Shown piece by piece: positions 1 through 8,181 of a stretch of 42,177 nucleotides of DNA. Positions within the stretch are counted from its first letter, which is position 1. Every line of letters starts with the position of its first letter. A program made the translations under genes and the position numbers. The notes under the pieces were generated by a model that had not been told where the DNA came from, ran no database searches, and saw only the letters and a program-made list of their open reading frames with translations. The DNA is from Microvirga makkahensis (GTDB taxonomy: Bacteria > Pseudomonadota > Alphaproteobacteria > Rhizobiales > Beijerinckiaceae), in contig NZ_WURB01000032.1 of assembly GCF_009830105.1 (NCBI RefSeq), forward strand, positions 1 through 42,177. Reading direction: 5' to 3'.

Positions 1-116
1 CACGAGAATACGCGCGAGATCGCCGTGCCGCTACAGCGTCCAACCCGCCCTCCTCCCGCAGGCCGAGTTCGAGCCTGGCGATCAGCGACCGGATCAGCTC
101 AATCGCTTCGTTCTTA
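1..116 (-). pseudogene. Remnant of the C-terminus of a large serine recombinase
   Basis: Read on the minus strand, about 30 residues (NEAIELIRSLIARLEL and following) resemble the C-terminal tail of resolvase/invertase-type large serine recombinases of alphaproteobacteria. The typical ending HGDLARIL is present, but in a different reading frame, so at least one frameshift separates the two parts. The fragment stops where the IS5-group remnant begins at about 117, and its other side leaves the window. The homology is short and recognised from memory, so the call is tentative. Confidence 0.4.
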
Positions 117-435
117 GTGGTTCTGCGCCTGTCGCGGCGAGCATTCCCGTTCATCGCCACAGCGTCTGCCGACAGCGGCTATGCCGGAGAGGCTCCCGCT
201 CAGGCGAGCTCGATCCGCATCGAGATTGTCAGAAAGCCACCCGATCAAGTCGGGTTTGCGGTGAACCCACGCCGCTGGGTAGTTGAAAGATTCTTCGCGT
301 GGGTCAGTCGATACCGAGGGCTGTGGAAGGATCCTGAGGCCACGCTCACGTCAGCCCGCGCGTTCCTCTACGCCGCTTCCGTTATGCTCCTCGTCCGCCG
401 CTTGGGACGAGGCTCATGATTTACGAGACGGACTC
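117..435 (+). mobile_element. Right-end remnant of an IS5-group insertion sequence
   Basis: The frame 117-419 encodes the C-terminal third of an IS5/IS427-type DDE transposase. It shows DSGYAGE, EIVRKPPDQVGF, then NPRRWVVERFFAW and a tail ending LLVRRLGRGS. The N-terminal half is missing. The element's outer end seems to lie at 435: the reverse complement of 420-435 (GAGTCCGTCTCGTAAA) matches the left terminal sequence at 27818-27833 (GAGCCCGTCGCGAAAA) at 13 of 16 positions. No complete copy exists in the window, so the fragment is probably inactive. It abuts a recombinase remnant, which marks this as the edge of a rearranged region. Confidence 0.8.
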
Positions 436-652
436 TTAGGATCGTCACGATGACCGCACCGTCACCTGACGGATTTTCGCCGATCCGCCGAGATCGGGAG
501 TATGCGCCATCCATCACAGTACCAAAGTAAGTAGCTGCCAAGTGCCTGGGGCGCAGTTTGGTCAAAGACCTCCGTTAGAAGGTAGGGTTCAGCAACATTC
601 TATTCCGGCGTCGATCGTCTCCGGATAAAATGTTCATCAAACGCCAATATCA

Positions 653-2167
653 TCAAGCTGCCGTTTGCGCTGCGACGAGCTTCCTTCGCCTGGACTTCCG
701 CCAGGCCGTAAAACCGATCGAGGCGAACATCACCACAACCACGCCCATCGCAACAGGACGCTCCAGGAAATAGAATGGGTTGCCGATGCTCAGCTGATAG
801 GAGCGCAAAGCCTCCGTCTCGATGATGCGTCCCAAAAGAAGCCCGACCACGACCGCGGCGACAGGATACTCATACCGCGACATGCCCCATCCGATGATCG
901 AGAAGATGAACAGCGTGATCGGTCCTGCGCTCGTGCCGTCGATGGCGAAGGCTCCCATGGTGGCCACCAGAAGCACGGTCGGGATCAGGAAGCGGAGCGG
1001 AACCCGAACCAGGGTGCTGGCGGCGAACACGAACGCCGTTCCGATAAACAGGAGCATAAAGGCCTGCGCGAAATTGCTGAGGATGATCGCGTAGACGATG
1101 TCCTTGTTCTGATCGATGAAGCTTGGCCCGCCGACCACGTTGTGCATCGCGAACGCAGCGAGAAGAATGGCCGTCGCGCCGCCACCGGGAATTCCGAGCG
1201 CCAGCATCGTTGCCATCGAACCGCCCTCGGAACTCGAGTTCGCGGCCTCAGCCGCGACAACCCCTTTTGGATTTCCCTGCCCGAAGGTGTCTCCATCATC
1301 GGCGCCACGCTTGGTCATTGCGTAGGAAAGCAGATTGGAGATTGAGGAGCCGACGCCCGGCACTGCGCCAACCAGCGACCCGATGATCGAGCCCCGTAGC
1401 ACCACTCCCGGGCTGCGCAGCGCAAACGCCCCACCCGCCAGGATCCTGCGCAGGCTGATCTTGCGGTCAGACTCGTCCTCCACGAGGAAGCGGGCATTGA
1501 CCAGATTGAAGAGCTGACTGGCGGCAAGAAGGCCCATCATTGCGGGAATGGTGGGAATGCCATCGAGCAGCCACGGAATCCCCATCGTGCCACGCATATA
1601 GCCCGCCGTGTTCATCCCGATGGTGCCGAGCAGGGTGCCAAAGGCCGCAGCGAGAAGACCGCGAGTCACATAGCGGCTTCCGAGTGATCCGAGCAGGATC
1701 ATGCCCCAGATTGCGACGGCGACCATCTCCACAGGGCCGATGCGCAGGACTGCATCGGCCATCGGTGCGATCAGGACAAACAGGACGATGTAGCTGAACA
1801 GAACTCCCAGGCACGAGGCGAAGAGCGCAACGCCCAGAGCTTCGTTATGCTTCCCCTGACGCGCCATCGGATAGCCATCGAAGGTCGTAGCGACGGCGGA
1901 CGAGGTGCCAGGAATGTTCATGAGCACAGCCGGGACGGAGCCGCCGAAGCCGGCGCCTGTATAGACGGAGGTTAAAAAGATGATCGCCGGCAGAAAGTCC
2001 ATGTAGAGAGATGGCGGGAGGGCCAGCGCCATCGCCATGGAGACGGAAATGCCAGGCATCGCGCCGAAGAAGAGCCCGATCAGAAGGCCGGGAACGACCC
2101 ACAGCCACGCATCCATGTTCGAGCCAAGGAGATCGAAGGCGGAACCCAATGCAGGAAAGTCGATCAT
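653..2167 (-). CDS. TTT permease, large subunit (TctA family), system 1
   Basis: A 504-residue polytopic inner-membrane protein of the TctA family (usual length about 500), the large permease subunit that moves carboxylates into the cell with an ion gradient. The family-typical glycine- and proline-rich N-terminus is visible (PGLLIGLFFGAMPGIS, then GSVPAVLMNIPGTSSAVATT with DGYPMARQGK). A second, symmetry-related PGVGSSISN and ALGIPGGGATAILL region lies in the C-terminal half. The ATG at 2167 has GAGGAAA upstream. It is third in the operon tctC-tctB-tctA, 13 bases after tctB. The substrate cannot be read from the permease; the divergent GntR regulator and MmgE/PrpD operon suggest a di- or tricarboxylate. 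Confidence 0.95.
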   Translation of the reverse strand: MIDFPALGSAFDLLGSNMDAWLWVVPGLLIGLFFGAMPGISVSMAMALALPPSLYMDFLPAIIFLTSVYTGAGFGGSVPAVLMNIPGTSSAVATTFDGYPMARQGKHNEALGVALFASCLGVLFSYIVLFVLIAPMADAVLRIGPVEMVAVAIWGMILLGSLGSRYVTRGLLAAAFGTLLGTIGMNTAGYMRGTMGIPWLLDGIPTIPAMMGLLAASQLFNLVNARFLVEDESDRKISLRRILAGGAFALRSPGVVLRGSIIGSLVGAVPGVGSSISNLLSYAMTKRGADDGDTFGQGNPKGVVAAEAANSSSEGGSMATMLALGIPGGGATAILLAAFAMHNVVGGPSFIDQNKDIVYAIILSNFAQAFMLLFIGTAFVFAASTLVRVPLRFLIPTVLLVATMGAFAIDGTSAGPITLFIFSIIGWGMSRYEYPVAAVVVGLLLGRIIETEALRSYQLSIGNPFYFLERPVAMGVVVVMFASIGFTAWRKSRRRKLVAAQTAA

Positions 2168-2180
2168 GATTGAGCTTTCC

Positions 2181-2678
2181 TCAGAGGAAGAGTGTCGTCA
2201 TCGGATACGGCACCATCATCTTGAAGCCGAGCACGACGATGATTGCGAAAATGGCTGGAAATATTGCAAGCACCCATATGCGCCGCTCGCCGCAGATCCA
2301 GAGCCCCACAACGGTGAAAACCCAGCCCGCGACATCATAGCCGATGTCTTCGACCGTGAAGGCGAAAACGCCGAAGACTGCGATCAACGCCGCAATGCGG
2401 CCGAGTCCCTTGCGCTCCTCGTCTCGCGCGGCGCGCTCATCGGGTTCAGGAGAGCGGCTAGGGACCAACGCCCCCTCGGCAACGCTGATACATTGCCGGA
2501 GAACCAGCAGATACATCAGCAGCACGAACAGAGCCGTAGGCTGGACGAGCAAGAGGTTCTGTATGTTGAGCGACGTCGCTCGGGCATCCAGAAGATATGC
2601 GATGCTGAATGCCGCGATGGAAGTGGCGACGAGAAAGTGCCCCCAATCCACCTTGTATGTTCGGTTTCCTATGCGCAT
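2181..2678 (-). CDS. TTT permease, small subunit (TctB family), system 1
   Basis: A 165-residue membrane protein with about four hydrophobic segments: near residues 15-30, 44-60, 92-110 and 118-160, the last probably two helices. Length, topology and the position between tctC and tctA identify the small TctB permease subunit, although sequence conservation in this family is low. The charged loop near residues 70-90 should face the cytoplasm. The ATG at 2678 has AAGGCAG upstream. An 82-base gap with a strong hairpin separates it from tctC, so it may be expressed less than the binding protein. Confidence 0.9.
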   Translation of the reverse strand: MRIGNRTYKVDWGHFLVATSIAAFSIAYLLDARATSLNIQNLLLVQPTALFVLLMYLLVLRQCISVAEGALVPSRSPEPDERAARDEERKGLGRIAALIAVFGVFAFTVEDIGYDVAGWVFTVVGLWICGERRIWVLAIFPAIFAIIVVLGFKMMVPYPMTTLFL

Positions 2679-2720
2679 TGGCCACTGCCTTGCTGAAGCC
2701 GAAGGGCGATGTGGTGGAAG

Positions 2721-2750
2721 CAGACCGGCTGCGGCGACGCAGCCGGTCTG
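2721..2750 (-). terminator. Intercistronic hairpin between tctC and tctB (system 1)
   Basis: A perfect 12-bp stem (CAGACCGGCTGC pairing with GCAGCCGGTCTG) closes a 6-base loop, ten bases after the tctC stop codon in the transcribed direction. No U-run follows, so it is more likely a 3' end stabiliser or partial attenuator that raises binding-protein mRNA over permease mRNA than a full terminator. The third TTT operon has a similar hairpin in the same place. Confidence 0.7.
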
Positions 2751-2759
2751 TCATGTGCC

Positions 2760-3773
2760 TTATTGGGGCTTAAGCAGATCCCGGTGCTTCTGCATCGCCT
2801 CGAAGGTGCTCTTGTAGGCGGCGTTTGATGCCTCAGGACCGTACCAGCGGGTCGCGAGCTGCTGAGCCTGCAGCTTCGCGACGCATTCCGGATTCTTCGT
2901 AGCCCGCTCGATGGCGCTGGCAAGCTTCTGGTAGCGGTCCGGATGCTTCTCCTTGAAGCTCGTATGCACGGCCCAGCCGCGCTGGGACCCTTCGACGAAC
3001 TCCCCTTGGAAGCCATTCTTCCTCCCGAACTCGACTACGTTCGTGGCATTGGGGAATTCCTCCGTCTTCTCATCGGAGAAGACCAGCAGAGGCCTGATCT
3101 TTTCCTTGATCGGCAGGAAGCCCTCACCTCCGACGAAGCCTACGTCGACGTGACCGCCAGCCGTGCCGTTCCGAGCCGGGCCGCCACCGCTATAAGTCAC
3201 GATGCGCAGCTTCGAACGGTCGATACCGGCGGCATCCATGAGCAGCGCGAGATTCACGAAGTCCGCGGACGCCGGCTGCACGCCGATGCTGAGGCTCGTG
3301 GGATCCTTTTTCAGCTGCTCGATGACCTGCTCCATGCTCTGGATGTTCTTCTCGGCGGAAGTCGCCACCAGCGTGAAGTCGCGCGAGGGCAGGTTAATCA
3401 TGTGGAAGTCTTCGGCCTTGTAAGGCGCATTCTGCAGCAGGATCGTTAGCGGAATGTATGGCGCTGCCGAGGTCGCCATGATGGTGTAGCCATCATCCGG
3501 CTGCTGAAGGAAGTACCTGTTTCCGAGCATCGTCCCGGCTCCAGGCTTGTTCACGATCGCGAGCGGCTGTCCAAGCTCTTTCTCGAGACATGGCGCAAAG
3601 GCTCGCGCCAGACGATCATTATAGCCCCCCGTGTCGAACGGGATCACCACGTTGACCGGACGCTCCGGATAGTTCTGTGCCTGAGCCATAGACGACAGGC
3701 CGAGGATGGCCGCACCAGCCAGCAGTGAGACGCGAAGGGCGCCGCGCCGCGTGATATTGCTTCTGCGCTTCAT
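2760..3773 (-). CDS. TTT periplasmic substrate-binding protein (TctC family), system 1
   Basis: A 337-residue TctC/Bug-family binding protein (usual length about 320). An export signal ends at about residue 33 (SMAQAQ) and contains an Arg-Arg pair (NITRRGALRV), so Sec or Tat export are both possible. Mature features are YPERPVNVVIPFDTGGYNDRLAR, with the family's ligand-loop position, and IVNKPGAGTMLGN, the usual NxPGAGG-like motif. The protein should capture a carboxylate in the periplasm and deliver it to TctAB. The ATG at 3773 follows GGAGGAA at a good distance. It is first in its operon and divergent from the FCD GntR gene at 3994, with a TGTCAACA operator between them. The ligand is unknown. 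Confidence 0.93.
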   Translation of the reverse strand: MKRRSNITRRGALRVSLLAGAAILGLSSMAQAQNYPERPVNVVIPFDTGGYNDRLARAFAPCLEKELGQPLAIVNKPGAGTMLGNRYFLQQPDDGYTIMATSAAPYIPLTILLQNAPYKAEDFHMINLPSRDFTLVATSAEKNIQSMEQVIEQLKKDPTSLSIGVQPASADFVNLALLMDAAGIDRSKLRIVTYSGGGPARNGTAGGHVDVGFVGGEGFLPIKEKIRPLLVFSDEKTEEFPNATNVVEFGRKNGFQGEFVEGSQRGWAVHTSFKEKHPDRYQKLASAIERATKNPECVAKLQAQQLATRWYGPEASNAAYKSTFEAMQKHRDLLKPQ

Positions 3774-3795
3774 ACACTTCCTCCATGAGATTGGT

Positions 3796-3821
3796 CGCCG
3801 CTCATTGGCGGCGCTTTTTTT
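3796..3821 (+). terminator. Rho-independent terminator on the + strand inside the tctC leader
   Basis: A 6-bp GC stem (CGCCGC, loop TCATTG, GCGGCG) is followed by C and seven T on the plus strand, the classical intrinsic terminator layout. It would stop transcripts that cross tctABC in antisense before they reach the GntR gene. Transcribed the other way it forms a hairpin in the tctC leader, about 23 bases before the start codon. Confidence 0.6.
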
Positions 3822-3854
3822 GGGCAGAAGCCTCTTGCTCCTTACCTGCAGATC

Positions 3855-3891
3855 AGCCTAGTTGTGACCACAGTTAACTGTCAACAATTTT
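3855..3891 (-). promoter_or_regulatory. tctC promoter with overlapping TGTCAACA operator (class A)
   Basis: On the minus strand, TTGACA (complement of 3879-3884) is followed after 18 bases by TAGGCT, a plausible sigma-70 promoter for tctC. The -35 box lies inside AACTGTCAACAATTTT (3876-3891), which shares the core TGT-N2-ACA with sites at 4756, 14398-14421 and 15201. A repressor bound here would cover the -35 box and sit between the divergent tctC and GntR genes. Confidence 0.55.
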
Positions 3892-3993
3892 CCCAAAGTT
3901 TGTTTTTCCATGCTAGACTGCCCGTTGATCTGCAGTGAATGCCGCCTGCGGACCGCCTGACGAGAGTCCAAACCATAGTCGAGCGCTTGAAAA

Positions 3994-4716
3994 ATGCCTG
4001 ACAGTTCAGATGCCTCGCACGTCATTTCGCCTATTGAATTTTTGCGGACCCGTTCTCTGACGAACGTCGTGCAGGCCGAGATCGAGCGCATGATCGTCTC
4101 CGGCGAGCTCAAGCCGACGCAGCGGATCAACGAGAACGCGCTCGCCCAGCGGCTTGGCGTCAGCCGCGGCCCCATTCGAGAAGCCTGCAGCGCCCTCGCC
4201 GCCATGAAGCTTGTGGACGTGATCCCAAACCGTGGTTTCTTTGTCCGCTCCCTCAGCGAAGAGGAAGCCGCAGCGGTGATCGATGCCCATGCCGGCATAT
4301 TCGCTTATGCCGGCGTCTCCCTGGCCGAGCGCATCACGGACAATCAGATTGCCCGCTTATGGGACATCCTGGAGCTCATGGAGCAGGCGGCCGAGACGGG
4401 AGACGTCACGAAGTACTACCCAGTCAATCTCGAGTTCCACGACGCCATTGTGGAGATGTGCGGAAATCAAAGAATCGGGGAGATCTACAGGGCGCTCGTC
4501 AGGGAATTGCACATCCACCGCTACAGAGGAGTCAGCGGCGGCGCATCCGCCCTCAAGATCTCGAATGCGGAGCACAGGGAGATCGTGGAAGCCCTAGCAG
4601 CCCGTGACCCCATGCGCACCTTCGCTGCCATGCGCCACCACATTTATCAGGGCCGAGAGCGCAATCTGGTCGCGCGCCGTGGAGAGCCTCACCAGAAAGC
4701 GAGCGTCACGAGCTAG
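3994..4716 (+). CDS. FCD-type GntR transcriptional regulator 1
   Basis: A 240-residue regulator. An N-terminal winged helix-turn-helix lies at about residues 20-90, with recognition helix GVSRGPIREA after RINENALAQRL. The C-terminal FCD domain (about 95-220) keeps the metal/ligand-binding His positions: NLEFHDAIVE, AEHREIVEAL and MRHHI. FCD regulators usually bind small organic acids and repress the neighbouring catabolic genes. It lies between the leftward TTT operon and the rightward MmgE operon, both preceded by the same TGT-N2-ACA operator, so it probably controls both, and possibly itself. Its recognition helix is nearly identical to that of the regulator at 14478-15173. Confidence 0.93.
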   Translation: MPDSSDASHVISPIEFLRTRSLTNVVQAEIERMIVSGELKPTQRINENALAQRLGVSRGPIREACSALAAMKLVDVIPNRGFFVRSLSEEEAAAVIDAHAGIFAYAGVSLAERITDNQIARLWDILELMEQAAETGDVTKYYPVNLEFHDAIVEMCGNQRIGEIYRALVRELHIHRYRGVSGGASALKISNAEHREIVEALAARDPMRTFAAMRHHIYQGRERNLVARRGEPHQKASVTS

Positions 4717-4755
4717 CGTATCCCGGTTACGACGTGCGAGTGGTTGTTCACTGAT

Positions 4756-4790
4756 AACTGTTGACAATTTTCGATCGGGCGGGCCATGTT
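4756..4790 (+). promoter_or_regulatory. Promoter and class A operator of the MmgE operon
   Basis: AACTGTTGACAATTTT at 4756-4771 contains a consensus -35 box TTGACA (4761-4766), followed after 18 bases by CATGTT (4785-4790) as a possible -10. The 14-mer AACTGTTGACAATT is repeated exactly at 14408-14421. The position 84 bases before the MmgE start and the overlap with the -35 box suit repression by the adjacent FCD GntR. Confidence 0.6.
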
Positions 4791-4839
4791 GCGCAAAGAC
4801 CGGCTGGACCGGTGAGGAACAGGAAGAGGGAACGGTTCA

Positions 4840-6249
4840 ATGAACGAGCAAAGCGCCGCCGGGCTCACGAAGTACGTTTCGGAATTCATCTGCGACACGC
4901 AGGCTCAGGACCTCCCGGAGGATGTCGTCAGGCTCGGGAAGAAGTCCATTCTCGATGGAATTGGCCTTGCCCTCTCCGGCTCGGTCGCCAAGAGCGGCGA
5001 ACTCGTTCGCCAGCACCTTGACGATCTCAACCTTGGCGAAGGCACGGCGACCGTCATCGGCAGCAATCGGCGCGTCGCCCCGCGTTTCGCCGCCTTCGCA
5101 AACGGCGTCGGCATCCATGCGGACGATTATGACGACACCCAGCTTGCCGTCGCGACGGACCGCGTCTACGGACTGCTGACGCACCCCACCGCCCCTGCCC
5201 TTCCGGCGGCGCTCGCCATGGGCGAGGCTACGCGCGCAGGCGGACAGGCCGTGATGCTTGCCTACCATCTCGGCGTGGAAGTCGAGTGCAAGATATCCGA
5301 GGCCATCAATCCGCGCCACTATCAGACGGGTTTCCATTCGACTGCGACCTGCGGCACCTTTGCGGCGGCTGCAGCGGCGGCGAAGCTCATGGGCCTCAAT
5401 GTCGAGACCACGCAGCGCGCCCTCTCCATTGCCGGCAGCCAATCAGCGGGGCTTCGCGAAAACTTTGGCACGATGACCAAGCCGTTCCATGCCGGGCGTT
5501 CATCCGAAAGCGGTGTCGCGGCAGCGCAATTCGCTCAGTATGGCTGGACGGCGACCGACAAGATCCTCGAAGCTCCGCGTGGCTTCTTCAGCGCGGCGGG
5601 CGGCGGCTACGATGCGTCGGCGATCGAAGGCAAGCTCGGCGCGCCCTGGACGTTTGCAGAGCCCGGCATCTCCATCAAACCCCATCCGTCAGGCTCGCTG
5701 ACGCATCCTGGCATGACCGAGATGATGCGCCTCATCCGCGAGAACGACATCCGGTCCGAGGACGTGGAGCGCGTTCGCGTGGGCACAAATTCCAACATGC
5801 CCAATGCGCTGATCCACCACCGCCCCCGCAATGAGCTCCAGGCCAAGTTCTCCATGGAATTCTGCATGGCCATCCTGCTCCTCGAGCGCCGGGCCGGCCT
5901 GAACGAGTTCGTCGATGAAGTGGTTCTGCGTCCTGACGTGCAGGCGATGATCGAACGGGTTGACTTCGTCGTGGACGAGGACGCCGAGCGTGCAGGTTAT
6001 CACAAGATGACCACCATCATCGACATTGAGATGAAGGATGGCCGCAAGATTTCCGGGCGGGCCGATTTCGGCAGGGGCAGCCCCATGATCCCGATGTCCT
6101 ACGACGAGGTTGCCGACAAGTTCCGGGAATGCATCGAGTACGCCCGGTTTCCGAAGGCGCGCGGCGAGGACATCATCGCAATGGTCCGAGATCTGGAGTC
6201 TCTCCCCTCGATCGGCCGGCTGACCAGCGCTCTGCTCCGCGACGCCTAA
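4840..6249 (+). CDS. MmgE/PrpD family protein 1
   Basis: A 469-residue member of the MmgE/PrpD family, which includes 2-methylcitrate dehydratase, cis-aconitate decarboxylase and iminodisuccinate epimerase. The active-site motif HADDYDDT is at residues 93-100. The region with the conserved His reads FHSTATCGT and the conserved Lys region TKPFHAGRS. The usual KPYACG stretch is KPHPSG here, so the substrate pocket probably differs from that of the sister proteins. It should act in the cytoplasm on a citrate-like or related carboxylate imported by the divergent TTT. The ATG has GGAAGAGGGAA upstream. It heads an operon with an AbrB-type permease, an SDR, a second MmgE/PrpD and a decarboxylating-dehydrogenase-like gene. 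The exact reaction is unknown. Confidence 0.93.
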   Translation: MNEQSAAGLTKYVSEFICDTQAQDLPEDVVRLGKKSILDGIGLALSGSVAKSGELVRQHLDDLNLGEGTATVIGSNRRVAPRFAAFANGVGIHADDYDDTQLAVATDRVYGLLTHPTAPALPAALAMGEATRAGGQAVMLAYHLGVEVECKISEAINPRHYQTGFHSTATCGTFAAAAAAAKLMGLNVETTQRALSIAGSQSAGLRENFGTMTKPFHAGRSSESGVAAAQFAQYGWTATDKILEAPRGFFSAAGGGYDASAIEGKLGAPWTFAEPGISIKPHPSGSLTHPGMTEMMRLIRENDIRSEDVERVRVGTNSNMPNALIHHRPRNELQAKFSMEFCMAILLLERRAGLNEFVDEVVLRPDVQAMIERVDFVVDEDAERAGYHKMTTIIDIEMKDGRKISGRADFGRGSPMIPMSYDEVADKFRECIEYARFPKARGEDIIAMVRDLESLPSIGRLTSALLRDA

Positions 6250-6264
6250 CAGGGACCATTCGCC

Positions 6265-7395
6265 TTGCGCCCCGCCCAGGAAACGAGCCCCGCAGGCTCG
6301 CCGAAGTTGGAACGGCTGAGCAGACTTGATCCAAGGCTGCCCCGTCACCCGCTCGTGCAGCTTGCGACGGCTCTTGTCATGGGCACGGCCGGCGGCTTCG
6401 CCGCCGATGCGCTGAACGTTCCGCTGGCATGGATGCTGGGGCCGCTGGCCCTCTGCGCCATTGCGGCGATGACGGGCATCAAGCTGCGGCCCATGCCCTG
6501 GGCCCGAGAGGCGGGACAGGCCGTTGTCGGCCTCGCCATTGGACTGCGCTTCATCCCGTCGGTGCTGATCGCCACGATGGCTCTCCTGCCCGCCATGCTG
6601 GTTGCGACAATCTTCGTAATCGTCGTCACGATGATATCGGCCTTTGTCCTGCGCCCTCTGGCGCGGGTTGAACGCACGACGGCCTTCTTCGCCACGGCGG
6701 CGGCAGGGATGGCGGACATGGCGATTGTCGCCCGCGAGCGCGGCGGCGATGCGGACGCGGTGGCGGTTGTGCATGCAATCAGGATGACGGCTGTCGTCTT
6801 CGTCGTGCCGCTGCTCGTGGTGGCGTTCGGCGACGACGGCGGTATCGTGATCGCCGATGCGGCAGTACAAAGCAGCTACCTTGTCCTGGCTCTGGTTCTG
6901 ATCCTTTGCGCCGGCGCCGCCCTCCTGCTCAAGCCCTTCAAATTTCCCAATCCCTGGCTCGTGGGACCGATGCTTCTTGGTGCGACCATCGGGGGCACGG
7001 AGGTTGTCACGGTCACCGTGCCGCCGGTCCTCATCATTCTGGCGCAGCTGATGATCGGCATCGCTCTCGGGAGCCGCTTCCAGAGGGACCTGATTTTCCG
7101 TCTGCCCCGGGTCGTCATGGCCGCCACCGTCACGACCGGCCTTCTGATCGGCGCGGCGGCTCTCGGCGCGGCGGTCCTGTCGCATGCGACAGGCCTTTCC
7201 TATGCCACAAGCTTTCTCGCCCTCGCCCCGGCAGGGGTGACGGAGATGGTCATCACCGCCAAGGCCATGCACCTCGACACCGCAGCGGTCACGGCCTTCC
7301 ACATGATGCGGATCGCGGTGATCGCCGCGACTATCCTTCTGACCTTCGGCATTTACGAGCGCATTACGAGGTGGATCCATGGATCTCGAGCTTGA
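6265..7395 (+). CDS. AbrB-duplication family membrane protein 1 (putative permease)
   Basis: A 376-residue hydrophobic protein made of two related halves, each with several membrane segments. The repeated landmarks are PLAWMLGPL, GQAVVGLAIGLRF and GMADMAIVA in the first half, and FPNPWLVGPMLLGATIGG, IGIALGSRFQRD and APAGVTEMVITA in the second. This is the AbrB-duplication (PF05145-type) architecture. Databases often label it an AbrB regulator or ammonia monooxygenase; no DNA-binding or oxygenase part is visible, and a transport role is an inference. The start is taken as TTG at 6265 with AGGGA upstream; no ATG precedes the first membrane segment. It begins 15 bases after MmgE/PrpD 1 and overlaps the next gene by 17 bases. 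A second copy pairs with another MmgE/PrpD at 21077. Confidence 0.85.
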   Translation: MRPAQETSPAGSPKLERLSRLDPRLPRHPLVQLATALVMGTAGGFAADALNVPLAWMLGPLALCAIAAMTGIKLRPMPWAREAGQAVVGLAIGLRFIPSVLIATMALLPAMLVATIFVIVVTMISAFVLRPLARVERTTAFFATAAAGMADMAIVARERGGDADAVAVVHAIRMTAVVFVVPLLVVAFGDDGGIVIADAAVQSSYLVLALVLILCAGAALLLKPFKFPNPWLVGPMLLGATIGGTEVVTVTVPPVLIILAQLMIGIALGSRFQRDLIFRLPRVVMAATVTTGLLIGAAALGAAVLSHATGLSYATSFLALAPAGVTEMVITAKAMHLDTAAVTAFHMMRIAVIAATILLTFGIYERITRWIHGSRA

Positions 7396-8170
7396 AGGCC
7401 GCCGCACGCTGGTTATCGGAGCGAGCTATGGAATTGGCTTGGCCTCCGCCCGAATGATGGCGGCGGAGGGAGCGGACCTGATCCTCTCCTCGCGCAGCGC
7501 CGACAAGCTCGACGCCGCAGCATCCGACATCGGCGCAGCCTGCGGCCGCACTCCCCGAACTGCGACCGTGGACCTGACTGTTCCTGGCGATGCGGAGCGC
7601 CTGCTGAATGAAGTCGGCGCCCAATGGGAAGGCCTCGATTGCCTCGTCACCGCTGTCGGCGGATCCATTCGTTCAGGGTTCGAGGGTCTCTCAGACGAGG
7701 ACTGGCTCGGGAACTACACCTTCAACGTGCTCTCGACCGTGCGCGCGGTCAGGGCCGCCCTGCCCCTTCTCAGAAAAGGGCGTACGCCAGCGGTCGTTCT
7801 TCTCGGCGCGGCAGCGGCCAAGATGCCTTATGCCCACCAGATCGTCTCCAACGTTCACAAGGCCGGTCTTCTGGGCCTTTCGAAGACGCTCGCCGGTGAG
7901 TTCGCCTCTGATGGCATCCGCGTCAATCTCGTCGGGCCCGGCCGCACTCTGACCCCGCTGTGGATCAATCGCGCGGACAAGCTAGCCGCGGAGCGGGGTG
8001 TCACGCGCGACGAGGTGATCGACGAGTTCTCAAAGGATATTCCGCTCGGCCGCTTCGCCGGGCCGGAAGAGGTCGCGGTCATGGTCACGTGGCTTGCCAG
8101 CCCTCGGGCTGCATACGTCACGGGCCAGGCCATCAATGTCGACGGCGGCATCGCCCGCGGTTTGTTATGA
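7379..8170 (+). CDS. SDR family oxidoreductase 1, atypical active site
   Basis: A 263-residue short-chain dehydrogenase/reductase. The Rossmann motif GASYGIG is at residues 14-20 and the C-terminal half has VNLVGPGRT and the closing YVTGQAINVDGG. The active-site Lys is K161 (SNVHKAGLLGL), but the position four residues before it is Ser157 rather than the catalytic Tyr of YxxxK; Tyr151 is ten residues away. This variant is known among SDRs of uncertain chemistry, so simple NAD(P)H alcohol oxidation should not be assumed. It lies in the MmgE operon, overlaps the permease gene by 17 bases and precedes MmgE/PrpD 2 by 11 bases, so it probably acts on an intermediate of the same pathway. Confidence 0.9.
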   Translation: MDLELEGRRTLVIGASYGIGLASARMMAAEGADLILSSRSADKLDAAASDIGAACGRTPRTATVDLTVPGDAERLLNEVGAQWEGLDCLVTAVGGSIRSGFEGLSDEDWLGNYTFNVLSTVRAVRAALPLLRKGRTPAVVLLGAAAAKMPYAHQIVSNVHKAGLLGLSKTLAGEFASDGIRVNLVGPGRTLTPLWINRADKLAAERGVTRDEVIDEFSKDIPLGRFAGPEEVAVMVTWLASPRAAYVTGQAINVDGGIARGLL

Positions 8171-8181
8171 GGTAAACGATA

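Noticed and set aside
6265..7395. AbrB transcriptional regulator
   Set aside because: The common database label comes from a naming accident. The protein is wholly membrane-embedded with two repeated halves and has no DNA-binding domain.
5689..7407. 572-residue minus-strand open frame
   Set aside because: It runs antisense to MmgE/PrpD 1 and the AbrB-type permease, and its composition (many His, Arg, Asp, Gly) is that of an antisense shadow in GC-rich DNA. No domain was recognised.
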